A stretch of 27,228 bases of DNA from Candidatus Nanopelagicales bacterium (GTDB lineage Bacteria > Actinomycetota > Actinomycetes > S36-B12): assembly GCA_030836325.1 (NCBI GenBank), contig JAURQC010000111.1, positions 1-27,228 on the forward strand, given 5' to 3'. Position numbers and translations under genes: made by a program. Of this stretch, positions 1 to 9,145 are shown in pieces. How positions within the stretch are numbered: position 1 is the first letter of the stretch; each line of letters starts with the position of its first letter. The notes under the pieces were generated by a model that saw nothing but the letters and a program-made list of their open reading frames with translations, had not been told where the DNA came from and did not search any database.

Positions 1-129
1 ACAGTCCACGCACTCGTCGGGCTGGATGTAAAGCATCCGATCGCCCTCGTAGATGCAGTCGACGGGACACTCTTCGATACACGACTTGTCCTTGACATCC
101 ACACACGGGAATGCGATGACGTAGGTCAC
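1..129 (-). CDS. fdxA: Ferredoxin (FdxA/FdxC type), 3' end missing
   Basis: This is a small soluble iron-sulfur electron carrier of the 3Fe-4S/4Fe-4S (7Fe) actinobacterial type. Only the first 43 residues are in the window; the gene runs off the left edge. Cysteines are visible at residues 9, 17, 21, 25, 40 and 43, with the typical run CIEECPVDCIYEG and then DECVDC. The GTG start is supported by GGAGG 7 bases upstream. The translation closely resembles mycobacterial FdxC (Rv1177), which lies a few genes from mshB, as it does here. The family is usually about 106 residues (FdxA/Streptomyces type) or shorter, so at least one cluster-binding segment is outside the window. In related genomes dapC often follows, but this cannot be seen here. 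Confidence 0.93.
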   Translation of the reverse strand, partial: MTYVIAFPCVDVKDKSCIEECPVDCIYEGDRMLYIQPDECVDC

Positions 130-312
130 CTCGAGCCTCCGGTTCAGAACATTGATGCGTGGAACTCCCACGCAACGGGGAACACGCTACACAAGGGCCC
201 CCGCGATGGGCAGGTGTGGCTCGTGTTGATCCCAGGTCTACGGGTGAGGTTCACGGCTCCCCCTCGCTCGTGTTCCGCAATGCGGCATAGCAAGCGCGAT
301 ATGTCTTCCACC
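130..312. other. Divergent intergenic region fdxA / cysS
   Basis: This gap separates two divergent genes. It holds a perfect 7-base inverted repeat (156-174) next to fdxA and a possible minus-strand -10 TAGCGT (184-189), which would give fdxA a leader of about 45-50 bases. The cysS -10 lies at its right edge. No small ORF with a convincing start was seen. Confidence 0.5.
156..174 (-). repeat. Perfect inverted repeat in the fdxA leader
   Basis: TGCGTGG (156-162) and CCACGCA (168-174) are exact inverted copies around a 5-base spacer. They lie 27-45 bases upstream of the fdxA GTG. If the TAGCGT at 184-189 is the -10, the repeat is transcribed and could form a leader hairpin; otherwise it could be an operator. 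No T-run follows, so it does not look like an intrinsic terminator. Confidence 0.4.
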
Positions 313-318
313 TAGGGT
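313..318 (+). promoter_or_regulatory. -10 element of cysS (leaderless)
   Basis: TAGGGT ends exactly 6 bases before the ATG at 325, so the expected transcription start coincides with the start codon. No Shine-Dalgarno sequence precedes the ATG. Confidence 0.55.
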
Positions 319-324
319 TGCGGC

Positions 325-1746
325 ATGAGGTTGTACGACACCAAGGCCCGCGGCATCCAGGAGATCATTCCTGCCCACGAGCGCCACCTGACGCTGTACG
401 CCTGCGGCCCGACGGTCTACCGAGACGCCCACGTCGGCAATATGCGTACCTTCTTGCTTACCGATCTGATCGCGCGCTTGGCCCGACTCCATGGGTGGCG
501 GACCACGGTCGTGCAGAACATCACAGATGTCGGGCACATGGCTGACGACACCGGACTCGGCGGCATCGACGAAGGTCAAGGTGGCGGCGAGGACCGGGTC
601 CTGCGGCAGGCCAGCGACGAGGGACGAGGTGCGCTAGCCGTGGCTCGCCACTACGAGGACGCCTTCCACCGCGACCTGGCGGCGCTGAATATCCACCCTG
701 CTGACCACTATCCGCGCGCGAGTGAATCCATCGACGACATGGTCGAACTGATCAACTCATTGATGGATGCCGGTCATGCGTACGTCGGCAACGACGGTTC
801 GGTTTTCTTCGATGCACGGTCATTTTCCGACTATGGCGCACTAAGCGGGAATCGCCTGGAGGAACTCCGCCCTGGACACCGCTTCGAGGGTGGGGTCGAT
901 CCGGCGAAGAGATTCCATGCGGACTGGGCGCTGTGGAAAAAGGCGCCGGAGACTCGAACACAACTCGTTTGGGACACACCGTGGGGCGTGGGATATCCCG
1001 GGTGGCACACCGAATGCAGCGCCATGAGCATCAAGCTGCTAGGCAACTCAATCGATGTCCACACCGGGGGCATCGATCTACGCTTTCCGCACCACGAAGA
1101 TGAGCGGGCCCAAAGCAACTCGGTCACAGGAACCGACGTGGTACGCCATTGGGTGCATGCCGAGCATCTGCTCTTCGACGGGCGGAAGATGAGCAAGTCC
1201 TCAGGCAACGTCGTGCTCGTTCAGGACGTGATCGATCGCGGGATCGATCCTCTGGCGCTGCGCCTGGCGTTCCTGCAGCATCGGTATCGCCAACAGATGA
1301 ATCTGACGTGGGCCGTGATTGAGGGAGCGCAGACAACGCTCGATCGGTGGCGGTCCAAGGTGGCACAGTGGGCGACAAGCCCATCAGCTCCAATTCCCGA
1401 GAACTACCGACAACAGTTCCTCGAGGCTGCCGATGATGACCTCGACACCCCCCGAGCTCTACAGGTGCTGCGGGCCGTAGAACGCGACCTCGAGCCAGCC
1501 GACGGTGCACGCTTCGAGTTCTTCGCCTGGGCCGACCGACTCCTAGGCATCGACCTAGCCCGCACTGTGGGCCAACAGGCACAACAGGAACCGGTTCCTG
1601 AGGGCATTGCAGACCTCATCGAACAACGGGCTACGGCCCGAAGTGAGAAAGACTTCGCAACCAGTGACCGTATCCGCGACGAACTGGCCGAACGCGGCTT
1701 TACCGTGACCGACACACCTGATGGTCAGGTGGTCGAACGAAGTTAG
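325..1746 (+). CDS. cysS: Cysteinyl-tRNA synthetase (class I; CysS-like)
   Basis: The 473-residue protein should charge tRNA-Cys with cysteine in the cytoplasm. The class I signatures are present: HVGN (36-39, the HIGH motif) and KMSKS (288-292). The zinc ligands expected from E. coli CysRS are all there: C27, C231, H256 in FPHHEDE, and E260. The C-terminal third is a helical DALR-type domain. Compared with a standard CysS it has an insertion around residues 73-105 (DDTGLGG onward, glycine and acid rich). From memory, this resembles a second, CysS-like actinobacterial ligase clade (class I tRNA ligase family) rather than the main enzyme. MshC of the mycothiol pathway shares the fold but is shorter. 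Whether this is the only CysRS of the cell cannot be told from the window. It converges on the VanW gene with an 18-base gap. Confidence 0.85.
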   Translation: MRLYDTKARGIQEIIPAHERHLTLYACGPTVYRDAHVGNMRTFLLTDLIARLARLHGWRTTVVQNITDVGHMADDTGLGGIDEGQGGGEDRVLRQASDEGRGALAVARHYEDAFHRDLAALNIHPADHYPRASESIDDMVELINSLMDAGHAYVGNDGSVFFDARSFSDYGALSGNRLEELRPGHRFEGGVDPAKRFHADWALWKKAPETRTQLVWDTPWGVGYPGWHTECSAMSIKLLGNSIDVHTGGIDLRFPHHEDERAQSNSVTGTDVVRHWVHAEHLLFDGRKMSKSSGNVVLVQDVIDRGIDPLALRLAFLQHRYRQQMNLTWAVIEGAQTTLDRWRSKVAQWATSPSAPIPENYRQQFLEAADDDLDTPRALQVLRAVERDLEPADGARFEFFAWADRLLGIDLARTVGQQAQQEPVPEGIADLIEQRATARSEKDFATSDRIRDELAERGFTVTDTPDGQVVERS

Positions 1747-1764
1747 CCGATTGGAGCCTGACCC

Positions 1765-3624
1765 CTAACCGACGGAAACTTGCTCGGCGGGTACGTTCTC
1801 GAACGTCTCGCCCTCGACAGCCGGTTCCGGTTGGCTATTTCCTCGATCGGCGTCACCCGCTGGTGCGTCTTGTTGGGCGTCGTCGTTCTTCTTGTCTTCG
1901 TCCTTCTTCGGCTTCTTTCCGCACACAACCTTGGGTGCCGCGCGATAGTACGTCCGGATCGTTTCACGCTTCACTTCTTCTTCGGCTTGGTAGAAGACAC
2001 GATCGACGTTGATCGAGAAGCCCGGGATACCGCTTTGTGAACTGCAGCCACCCTTCTTCTTGCGATAGATCGTCTCCGGCTTTCGGATACTGGTTCTCTC
2101 GCCGAACTCGGCTTCGATCTCGTCGTAGACCCGAGTTCCCCAGAAGTCGACGGTCATCGATGAGTTGGTCATCTTGGTGGTGATCAATACCGGATAGGGG
2201 CTGTCGTTGCGGAACTTCATATCGAAGATGCCCCACGCGACGGTTGCCTCTAGACCCGGCTGATAGCGCGAGATGTAGACCGAGTGCGCCCTGGTGTCGA
2301 CCCGCTCCATCCCAGCGAAGAAAGCCGCAGTCCACACTGCAGTGGTCGCAGCCGACACCCCACCACCCAGTGCGTCCTCGAAGACACCACCGGGTCCGAT
2401 GATCGTTCCGACGGTGTAGCCGTTTTCCTCGGTCCGCTCCTTGATGGTGTCGTTCATCGAGAAAGTCTCACCCGGCATTAGGACCGTGCCGTCCACGTAC
2501 TCGGCCGCTTGTCCGATGTTCGTGACGCGGTAGGGCGCATAGTTGAACTTCTGGGTGAAATTCGACAACTTGTCCGTGATGCCCAGAGCCTCGGCGTCCG
2601 CAGTGGTGAAGTCAGGTTGTCGTTGGCCCTCGGTCACGATCACTTCGCGCTTGCCGCCTGATGCGCCGTCCTGCCCGAGAACCGTCAGTACTTGCGCCGC
2701 AAGTGCATCGTCTTCGATCCCGCCCCCGGCACGGCTCGGCACGATGCGCAAAGTACCGTCCTTCTTCACCTTGAAGCGAGCATCGCGCGGCTGCTCGGCA
2801 ACGATCAATTCATCCGCAATCGACTCGTACAGGACTGCCCCGTCTAGCGACGGAACGAAGTCACCACCCATCGCCGTGAACGTCAACGCGTCGCCAATGA
2901 CGTCTGCCGGGATCTCAGCAACGACGTCACCTACGGCAACCCTGACCGGGCCGGAAACTGCCGAAACGGCGAAGGCGTTCGCAGCCTCGGCGTTTGCGAC
3001 CGTCACGGTCGGCTCCTCGACCACAACCGGGAGTTCGGCTATCAGGCGAGGTTCCAAAACCGACGACAGGATCACTTCACGAGTGACCTCTGGATCAATG
3101 ACGCGACCTTGTCGACCCGGGGAGTACCGCACGCTTGTCCCATCGACACTCAAGGACGGTTCGATTGGAGTGACAGTGGACAACCGTGTGAGCGTTGCGA
3201 TCTGCCGGTCCAATAGTTCTTCGTCGACAACAAGCACTGGTTCGACTTCTGTCGATCCTCGTTGAAACAGTTTCGTCAAAGGATTCAGATTCGTTGAGAC
3301 GAGTGGATCAACAGTCTCCGCAGCGCTCACTCGGACACCTGCTTGGCGAGGTTTCACAACCAGAACTTGGCCGTTGTTATCAAACTCCAGTGGCTCGGCT
3401 GCCTTCTTCGACAGTTCTTCTCGGACCAACGCAATCGCCTCGTCACGAGACAATCCGCTGATGTCAACTCCACGGACCGATGTATTGGGCGGGATACCGG
3501 GTTGGCTCAACGCAACGATCACAACCACGAGAACCAAGACGCCGGCAATAGACCACGCGACGATGCGAGCAGCCATCCACTGCTTCTCAGACGGGCGCCA
3601 TCGACGTCGGTGTGACTCGTTCAC
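1765..3624 (-). CDS. VanW family envelope protein with peptidoglycan-binding-like domains
   Basis: This 619-residue protein probably works at the cell envelope; the exact role of the family is unknown. A short basic cytoplasmic tail is followed by one membrane helix (about 19-39). Then come two YoaR/PG-binding-4-like regions (about 45-200 and 210-335) and a VanW domain (about 354-495) with NIGQAAEYVDG, MPGETFSMN, RTEENGY and the final HSVYISRYQPG strand. The GGGVCQxST segment usual in the family reads GGGVSAATT here (420-428), so its cysteine is absent. The C-terminal tail (about 570-619) is highly charged and probably disordered. The start is GTG, with GAGGAG 3 bases upstream. The name comes from vanB-type vancomycin clusters, but single chromosomal copies like this one do not imply resistance. 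It has its own 140-base upstream region, so it is probably transcribed alone. Confidence 0.88.
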   Translation of the reverse strand: MNESHRRRWRPSEKQWMAARIVAWSIAGVLVLVVVIVALSQPGIPPNTSVRGVDISGLSRDEAIALVREELSKKAAEPLEFDNNGQVLVVKPRQAGVRVSAAETVDPLVSTNLNPLTKLFQRGSTEVEPVLVVDEELLDRQIATLTRLSTVTPIEPSLSVDGTSVRYSPGRQGRVIDPEVTREVILSSVLEPRLIAELPVVVEEPTVTVANAEAANAFAVSAVSGPVRVAVGDVVAEIPADVIGDALTFTAMGGDFVPSLDGAVLYESIADELIVAEQPRDARFKVKKDGTLRIVPSRAGGGIEDDALAAQVLTVLGQDGASGGKREVIVTEGQRQPDFTTADAEALGITDKLSNFTQKFNYAPYRVTNIGQAAEYVDGTVLMPGETFSMNDTIKERTEENGYTVGTIIGPGGVFEDALGGGVSAATTAVWTAAFFAGMERVDTRAHSVYISRYQPGLEATVAWGIFDMKFRNDSPYPVLITTKMTNSSMTVDFWGTRVYDEIEAEFGERTSIRKPETIYRKKKGGCSSQSGIPGFSINVDRVFYQAEEEVKRETIRTYYRAAPKVVCGKKPKKDEDKKNDDAQQDAPAGDADRGNSQPEPAVEGETFENVPAEQVSVG

Positions 3625-3668
3625 TAACTCCTCTTCTCCCGCACGTCCGGACTACCGCTGAAACCCCA

Positions 3669-3695
3669 CCACGTGGACCCGTTGTCTACACGTGG
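3669..3695 (-). promoter_or_regulatory. Paired CACGTGG boxes upstream of the VanW gene
   Basis: CCACGTGG (3669-3676) and CACGTGG (3689-3695) are two same-orientation boxes 19 bases apart, about two helical turns. They lie 45-71 bases upstream of the VanW GTG. This could be a binding site for a dimeric regulator. A possible -10 (TACCAT, minus strand, 3702-3707) would put both boxes just downstream of the transcription start. No regulator is assigned. Confidence 0.3.
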
Positions 3696-3764
3696 TACAC
3701 GATGGTAAGCACGCACCCGCCTCGGCTCCAAACTCAGGTGTGCCCCGGGCAATTCCCTGACCGA

Positions 3765-4172
3765 TCAGCTTGCTTCCGCATCTTGCCGCGCAGTCGGGCG
3801 CAGCGGCCTCCCAGGCAATGTCGCAATGGTCGAACCCATGATCGCGCCGACGAGCAGATAGGCCCACTGTCGTGCACCACTACTGATCGCGATGTCACCA
3901 CCGGCGGTTTCGCTTGCCAGGAAGACGGTCATTGCGATCCACCCGGCCAACAGCAACCAGCCGGACCACCGAGACCGAGTCCCCACAGTGACACCGCGAA
4001 TCGCGATGAGAAGCACCACGAGAACGATCAATACGCCCCAAGGGATCACCAGATACCGGTCGCCAAACAAAAGAACCGATCGGTGTGCTTGAACAAAGGC
4101 ACCCAGGAGGCCGATGAGCAGCCCGGCGGCCAACGACGCAACCGGCGCCAAGGCACGACCGGCCTTTGTCAC
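3765..4172 (-). CDS. Small four-helix membrane protein (DUF6113-like)
   Basis: This 135-residue protein is almost entirely hydrophobic and should span the membrane about four times (near residues 8-28, 40-60, 70-88 and 98-115). It has no catalytic motif and no known function. Its GTG start overlaps the mshB stop (GTGA), so the two are translationally coupled. A small membrane protein of this kind directly after mshB is a known actinobacterial arrangement, where it is called DUF6113. This suggests, without proving it, a link to mycothiol or to the envelope. The C-terminus is basic and polar. Confidence 0.8.
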   Translation of the reverse strand: MTKAGRALAPVASLAAGLLIGLLGAFVQAHRSVLLFGDRYLVIPWGVLIVLVVLLIAIRGVTVGTRSRWSGWLLLAGWIAMTVFLASETAGGDIAISSGARQWAYLLVGAIMGSTIATLPGRPLRPTARQDAEAS

Positions 4173-5059
4173 TCGCTGACCCCGGCAAACAGATCTGTTT
4201 CGCGGTCCGATCCTGGCTCAGGGGAATGTGCTCCACGAACGAGTCGGAAGTACTCCGTTCCCATCGCCTGAGATCCGAGGTTGTTCGATAGCGCGAAGAA
4301 ACCACCATCCACAGTGACCTGGGTGCGATGTGCGGCAAGCGCAGCCATCTTTGTGTCGAGGAATTCGGTGGCTTCCACTGCTGTGGTGATGAGGTCGTCG
4401 TCACACGCGAACGGGAGATCATCGGGGTCCATCGATGCGAACTCACTGTCCGAACCCTGCTCGCGAAGCGCCATGATCCCAGCGCGGATGATGCTGCGCG
4501 GGAACGCTGTCCAATAGACCTTGGGAACCGACCACGCATCTCCCAGATCAGGCCGAAAAGACGGTGATTCGGCAAGGGCAACCGCATAGTGGGTGACGCG
4601 GTGAGCCTGTATGTGGTCCGGATGGCCATATCCACCGAAGTCGTCGTAAGTGACCGCGACCTGCGGTCGCACCTCACGAATGACCGCGACCAGATCAGTA
4701 GCCGCCGCTAGGAGATCGGCCCGCCAAAAGCAGTCCTCACGCTCGTTGCTCGGGACGCCCATCATCCCCGAATCGCGATAACGGCCCGGCTCTCCGAGGA
4801 AACGATGATCAGCGACACCGAGCATCTCCATGGCCTCCGCGAGTTCCCCAATCCGATGCTCGCCAAGAGTGTCGTGCTGATCGGCAGCCAGATGTTCCAA
4901 CTCCGGGACAAGGACCTCGCCCTCCTCGCCGAGTGTGCAGGTCACCAGCGTGACCTGCACGCCGTCCGCCGCGTACTTGGCCATCGTGGCTCCCGTACCG
5001 ATGGTCTCGTCATCGGGATGGGCATGAACAAGGAGCAGGCGGCGATCGGCAATAGTCAC
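4169..5059 (-). CDS. mshB: MshB, GlcNAc-inositol deacetylase of mycothiol synthesis
   Basis: MshB removes the acetyl group from 1-D-myo-inosityl-2-acetamido-2-deoxy-alpha-D-glucopyranoside, giving the GlcN-Ins that MshC ligates to cysteine. Mycothiol is the actinobacterial counterpart of glutathione. The 296-residue protein has the PIG-L/LmbE signature AHPDDE (13-18) and GHPDH (145-149). By alignment with M. tuberculosis MshB, zinc is held by H14, D17 and H149, and D16 is the general base. GTVTY-like core strands and the [13 protein letters not shown] block are well conserved. The GTG start has no Shine-Dalgarno but a TAGCCT -10 at the leaderless distance. The small membrane protein downstream is coupled to it. 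mshA, mshC and mshD are not in the window. Confidence 0.95.
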   Translation of the reverse strand: MTIADRRLLLVHAHPDDETIGTGATMAKYAADGVQVTLVTCTLGEEGEVLVPELEHLAADQHDTLGEHRIGELAEAMEMLGVADHRFLGEPGRYRDSGMMGVPSNEREDCFWRADLLAAATDLVAVIREVRPQVAVTYDDFGGYGHPDHIQAHRVTHYAVALAESPSFRPDLGDAWSVPKVYWTAFPRSIIRAGIMALREQGSDSEFASMDPDDLPFACDDDLITTAVEATEFLDTKMAALAAHRTQVTVDGGFFALSNNLGSQAMGTEYFRLVRGAHSPEPGSDRETDLFAGVSE

Positions 5060-5065
5060 GACGTC

Positions 5066-5071
5066 AGGCTA
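5066..5071 (-). promoter_or_regulatory. -10 element of mshB (leaderless)
   Basis: On the minus strand TAGCCT ends 6 bases before the GTG at 5059. The 65-base divergent gap to the S9 peptidase gene must hold both promoters. Confidence 0.5.
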
Positions 5072-5112
5072 CTTGCGCCTCCTCTGACCGCACGCCGTCG
5101 TGGCTTCTCGGG

Positions 5113-5118
5113 CACCAT
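5113..5118 (+). promoter_or_regulatory. Possible -10 element of the S9 peptidase gene (leaderless)
   Basis: CACCAT ends 6 bases before the GTG at 5125. It is a weaker match to the -10 consensus (A2, A5, T6), but the spacing is that of the other genes here, and no Shine-Dalgarno is present. Confidence 0.35.
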
Positions 5119-5124
5119 AGGCCG

Positions 5125-7245
5125 GTGACCGATCAGAAGCGAAGCAAGCCACAGGAGACCTCAGTCGACGGTGCCACCTTGAGTTTCCCCCGCCAACGGG
5201 CGGTCACCCGCGGCTTCCGACTAGGGGCCCCGCGCGCATTTCGCATCGTTCGCCGATCCGATGGCAGCGCCAGAGTGTTCTTCATCCGCAGCAAGGACGG
5301 GCGAACAGCTAGCGGCGACCTGTGGTGCGCAGACCAAAACGACCAGTGGATCGAGAAACTCTTGGTTCGGGCCGCAACGGTCGAGGGGAATGGCGAGCTC
5401 CCTCCAGCCGAGCGCGCACGTCGAGAACGGCTCCGCGAAGTCACCGCCGGCATCACCACCTATTCACTGGACGCAGATGGGTCACACGCTGCTTTTGTGG
5501 TTGACGGCACTCCATACGTCGTCGCCGTCGACACCGGTGAAGTAACTGAACTTGCTAACCCAGGCCCGGTCGTCGATCCGCAAATAAGCCCCGACGGGAA
5601 ACGTGTTGCTTTCGTCCACGACAACCGGGTCTGGTGCGCTGAGCTTGTCGCCGCGGAAGCCACATGCCTCACTCCTGAGGAGGGTGACGCGATCGGTTGG
5701 GGGCTAGCCGACTTCATTGCGTCAGAGGAACTCGAACGCCACCGCGGCATGTGGTGGCTGGCTGATTCGCAGCGGCTGCTTGTGGAACGAGTCGACGAAT
5801 CAGACGTTGAAACACGATGGATCGCTGACCCGGCACAGCCCGAGCACGAGCCAATCGCGCATCGATATCCGTCCGCGGGAACTCCGAACGCGGCTGTTTC
5901 ATTACACGTGGTCGGTATTGACGGCACCATCACCGAAACGTCATGGGACAGGCAGGAGTACTGCTACCTAGCGAGCGTCACCACGCCTTCCGATCACAAA
6001 CCACTGATCTCAGTACTGGATCGCACTCAACAACACCAACAGGTCCTGGAATTGATCGATGACCGCTTGGTTGTGCGAGCCGAGCACACACAAGAACCCT
6101 GGATCACGGTCATCGCTGGTTCACCGAACACCGATCCGACCGGTGCGCTAGTGGAGGTACTGGATCGTGATGGCTCTTTTCGAGCGTGCCGTGATGGCGA
6201 AGCCTTCTCGCCAGTCGGCTGGAATATCGACGCGATACTCGACGTGGACGCAGACGGCGTAACGGTGCAGGCCGCCCTGGACCCAGAAACCCGCGTCCTC
6301 GCGCGGATCGACTTCACAGGCGACGCCACCATCCTCACGGACTCTGGGCGCTGGTCTGCTGGGACTGCAAACGGAGATGTCCGAGTAGTCGCATCGACGA
6401 GCATCGACCAAACCCGCTCGACCGTCACGATCATTGACTCTGGGCACACGATCGAGGTGAAGTCGGCTGCCGAACAACCGAACCTCACTCCTCGCCCCCG
6501 ACTCATGCGCGTCGGTGAGCGCGATCTCAGCGCGGCGGTTCTGCTTCCCACCAACCACGAACCCGGAATGCAGTGGCCGGTTATCTGCAGCCCCTACGGC
6601 GGTCCGCATGCACAGCGCGTTATAGCGGCGGGCGGTGCCTACCTCACCGAACAGTGGCTCGCCGATCAGGGATTCGCCGTCGTGGTGATCGACGGTCGCG
6701 GAACTCCCGGCCGAGGGCCGCAGTGGGAGTACGCCGTTCACCACGATCTCGCTGGACCAGTTCTAGAGGATCAGGTGGATGCGCTACACGCGGTCGCTGC
6801 CCAAGAAGAGGCTCTCGACCTGTCACGCGTTGGCATCCGCGGGTGGTCCTTCGGCGGCTACCTGGCAGCACTTGCGGTACTCGATCGACCGGACGTGTTC
6901 CATGCTGCTGTTGCCGGGGCACCGGTCACCGAATGGCAGCTCTACGACACTGCCTACACCGAGCGTTACTTAGGAAATCCGAACGACGACGCAATTCCCT
7001 ACGAGCGAACCTCGCTGCTGACCCGCGCAGCCCAGCTCACCCGCCCCCTTCTGCTCATCCACGGCCTGGCCGATGACAACGTCCTCGCCGCGCACACGCT
7101 GCAGATGTCCAGCGCCCTGCTCGCGGCGGGACGACAACACAATGTGCTTCCACTGAGCGGTGTCACGCACATGACGCCTCAAGAGGTGGTCGCTGAGAAC
7201 CTGCTGCTAGCTGAGGTGGACTTCTTCCGAGCGAACCTTGGATAA
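5125..7245 (+). CDS. S9 family peptidase, dipeptidyl peptidase IV-like
   Basis: The 706-residue serine peptidase probably removes N-terminal dipeptides, often Xaa-Pro. An N-terminal beta-propeller (about 100-460) leads into an alpha/beta-hydrolase domain (about 490-706). The catalytic triad is S575 in GWSFGG (573-578), D650 in HGLADDNV and H682 in GVTHM. The 32-residue spacing from Asp to His equals that of human DPP IV. ASEELERHRGMWW (199-211) carries the double Glu (E201, E202) that binds the free N-terminus in DPP IV/8/9 enzymes, which favours a dipeptidyl peptidase over an oligopeptidase. There is no signal peptide, so it is probably cytoplasmic and may recycle peptides. The GTG start is chosen from the leaderless -10. 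It converges on bipA with an 11-base gap. Confidence 0.9.
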   Translation: MTDQKRSKPQETSVDGATLSFPRQRAVTRGFRLGAPRAFRIVRRSDGSARVFFIRSKDGRTASGDLWCADQNDQWIEKLLVRAATVEGNGELPPAERARRERLREVTAGITTYSLDADGSHAAFVVDGTPYVVAVDTGEVTELANPGPVVDPQISPDGKRVAFVHDNRVWCAELVAAEATCLTPEEGDAIGWGLADFIASEELERHRGMWWLADSQRLLVERVDESDVETRWIADPAQPEHEPIAHRYPSAGTPNAAVSLHVVGIDGTITETSWDRQEYCYLASVTTPSDHKPLISVLDRTQQHQQVLELIDDRLVVRAEHTQEPWITVIAGSPNTDPTGALVEVLDRDGSFRACRDGEAFSPVGWNIDAILDVDADGVTVQAALDPETRVLARIDFTGDATILTDSGRWSAGTANGDVRVVASTSIDQTRSTVTIIDSGHTIEVKSAAEQPNLTPRPRLMRVGERDLSAAVLLPTNHEPGMQWPVICSPYGGPHAQRVIAAGGAYLTEQWLADQGFAVVVIDGRGTPGRGPQWEYAVHHDLAGPVLEDQVDALHAVAAQEEALDLSRVGIRGWSFGGYLAALAVLDRPDVFHAAVAGAPVTEWQLYDTAYTERYLGNPNDDAIPYERTSLLTRAAQLTRPLLLIHGLADDNVLAAHTLQMSSALLAAGRQHNVLPLSGVTHMTPQEVVAENLLLAEVDFFRANLG

Positions 7246-7256
7246 GTGGGCGGGCG

Positions 7257-9116
7257 CTACTTGCGCTTGCGACTCGCCTTGACTCGCTCGGTGACGTCCA
7301 GCAACACCTTGCGCATTCGCACCGCCGAGGGAGTGACTTCCACACACTCGTCTTCGCGACAGAACTCCAGAGCCTGCTCTAGTGAGAGTTCTCGGTGCGG
7401 GATGAGAGGTACGAGTACCTCGCCAGTGCTTGACCGCATGTTGGTGAGCTTCTTTTCCTTGGTCGGATTCACATCCATGTCATCGGATCGCGAATTTTCT
7501 CCGACGATCATTCCCTCGTACACCTCGGTGCCGGGTCCAACGAACATCGTTCCCCGCTCTTGGAGATTGGCCAGGGCGAAGCCAGTGGTGCTGCCGCTTC
7601 GATCAGCAACGAGAGAACCCGTAGGACGCGTGCGCAATTCCCCGTACCAAGGCTCATAGCGGTCGAAGACGTGGTGCAAGAGGCCGGTTCCTCGGGTTTC
7701 GGTCAAGAACTCCGTCCGGAAGCCAATCAGGCCGCGAGCCGGAACGAGGTAGTCCATTCGAACCCAGCCGGAACCATGGTTGACCATCTGTTCAAGGCGG
7801 CCCTTGCGAAGCGCCATGAGTTGTGTCACCACGCCGAGATAGTCCTCGGGAACATCTACGCTCAAACGCTCGACAGGCTCGTGGATCTTGCCGTCGATTG
7901 TGCGCGTGACCACCTGAGGCTTGCCGACAGTGATCTCGAACCCCTCGCGCCGCATAAGTTCCACGAGGATCGCCAGCTGTAGTTCGCCGCGACCTTGGAC
8001 CTCCCAGGTGTCGGGACGCTCGGTGGGCAATACGCGAATGGAGACGTTTCCGATCGTCTCGGCATCCAGACGCGCCTTAACCATGGGAGCTGTCAATTTG
8101 GTGCCCCCGCTACGACCGGCCAACGGTGAGGTGTTGATGCCGATGGTCATCGAGATCGATGGCTCGTCGACAGTGATGACGGGCAGTTGCCTTGGGTCAT
8201 CGAGGTCGCCGAGGGTCTCGCCGATGGTGATGTCCGGGATACCCGCAACGGCGATGATGTCTCCAGCAGACGCACTCTCGACAGGAACGCGCTCAAGTGC
8301 CTCGGTCATGAGAAGTTCGACGACCTTGGCGCGATCGACACCACCGTCACCACGGATCCACGCAACCGGTTGACCCTTGGCGATGGTGCCCTGGTGAACC
8401 CGACACAGGGCCAGTCGTCCCAGGTAGGGCGATGCGTCGAGGTTTGTCACGTGCGCCTGGAGCGGTGCGCCTTCGTCAAAGGTGGGTGCGGGAATCGTCG
8501 ACAGCAACGTCGCGAACAGCGGTTCAAGGTTCTCCGAGTCTGGCTGACCACCATCCGCAGGCATCGTGGTTGACGCTCGTCCGGCGATAGCACTCGTGTA
8601 GATGATCGGGAAGTCAATTTGGGAATCGTCCGCGTCGAGATCGAGGAACAACTCGTAGACCTCGTCGACCACTTCCTTGATCCGGGCATCACTGCGGTCG
8701 ACCTTGTTGATGACGAGGACGACGGGCAGACGCTTGCTCAGCGCTTTGCGGAGCACAAACCGCGTCTGTGGCAAGGGACCTTCGGATGCATCGACGAGGA
8801 GCACTACGCCATCGACCATCTCCAAGCCACGCTCGACCTCGCCACCGAAGTCAGCGTGCCCGGGCGTATCGATGATGTTGAAGGTGACGCCCCCTTCGGG
8901 AGCTGATGGCCCGACGTACCGAACGGAGGTGTTCTTCGCCAGGATCGTGATGCCTTTCTCACGCTCGAGGTCCATCGAGTCCATGACCCGCTCGGCCACG
9001 TCCTGGTTCTCTCGGAAGGCACCGGACTGCCACAACATGGCATCCACGAGCGTGGTCTTGCCATGGTCGACGTGGGCGATGATGGCGATATTGCGAAGAT
9101 CTTCTCTCGAGGGCAC
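7257..9116 (-). CDS. typA: BipA/TypA, ribosome-associated translational GTPase
   Basis: BipA/TypA binds the ribosome, assists 50S assembly and supports growth under cold and other stress. The 619-residue length fits the family. The G domain shows [12 protein letters not shown] (12-23, P-loop), RERKGITI-type switch I (here [12 protein letters not shown]), [12 protein letters not shown] (G3) and NKVDRSD (G4). It is followed by EF-G-like domains II, III and V and the BipA-specific C-terminal domain ([17 protein letters not shown], then RERTMFVGPG-like). The basic C-terminal end SRKRK is typical of the actinobacterial form. The GTG start is preceded by a TACTGT -10 at the leaderless distance. In M. 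tuberculosis typA (Rv1165) also lies a few genes from mshB. Confidence 0.96.
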   Translation of the reverse strand: MPSREDLRNIAIIAHVDHGKTTLVDAMLWQSGAFRENQDVAERVMDSMDLEREKGITILAKNTSVRYVGPSAPEGGVTFNIIDTPGHADFGGEVERGLEMVDGVVLLVDASEGPLPQTRFVLRKALSKRLPVVLVINKVDRSDARIKEVVDEVYELFLDLDADDSQIDFPIIYTSAIAGRASTTMPADGGQPDSENLEPLFATLLSTIPAPTFDEGAPLQAHVTNLDASPYLGRLALCRVHQGTIAKGQPVAWIRGDGGVDRAKVVELLMTEALERVPVESASAGDIIAVAGIPDITIGETLGDLDDPRQLPVITVDEPSISMTIGINTSPLAGRSGGTKLTAPMVKARLDAETIGNVSIRVLPTERPDTWEVQGRGELQLAILVELMRREGFEITVGKPQVVTRTIDGKIHEPVERLSVDVPEDYLGVVTQLMALRKGRLEQMVNHGSGWVRMDYLVPARGLIGFRTEFLTETRGTGLLHHVFDRYEPWYGELRTRPTGSLVADRSGSTTGFALANLQERGTMFVGPGTEVYEGMIVGENSRSDDMDVNPTKEKKLTNMRSSTGEVLVPLIPHRELSLEQALEFCREDECVEVTPSAVRMRKVLLDVTERVKASRKRK

Positions 9117-9122
9117 CTGCGA

Positions 9123-9128
9123 ACAGTA
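9123..9128 (-). promoter_or_regulatory. -10 element of bipA (leaderless)
   Basis: On the minus strand TACTGT ends 6 bases before the GTG at 9116. No Shine-Dalgarno lies between them. Confidence 0.5.
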
Positions 9129-9145
9129 GACGCAGCCTCGAGCAG

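Noticed and set aside
2543..3265. 240-codon plus-strand ORF
   Set aside because: It is antisense to the middle of the VanW gene, rich in Ser/Thr/Ala, and has no domain.
3895..4677. 260-codon minus-strand ORF
   Set aside because: It overlaps mshB and the small membrane protein in another frame; mshB motifs show which frame is real.
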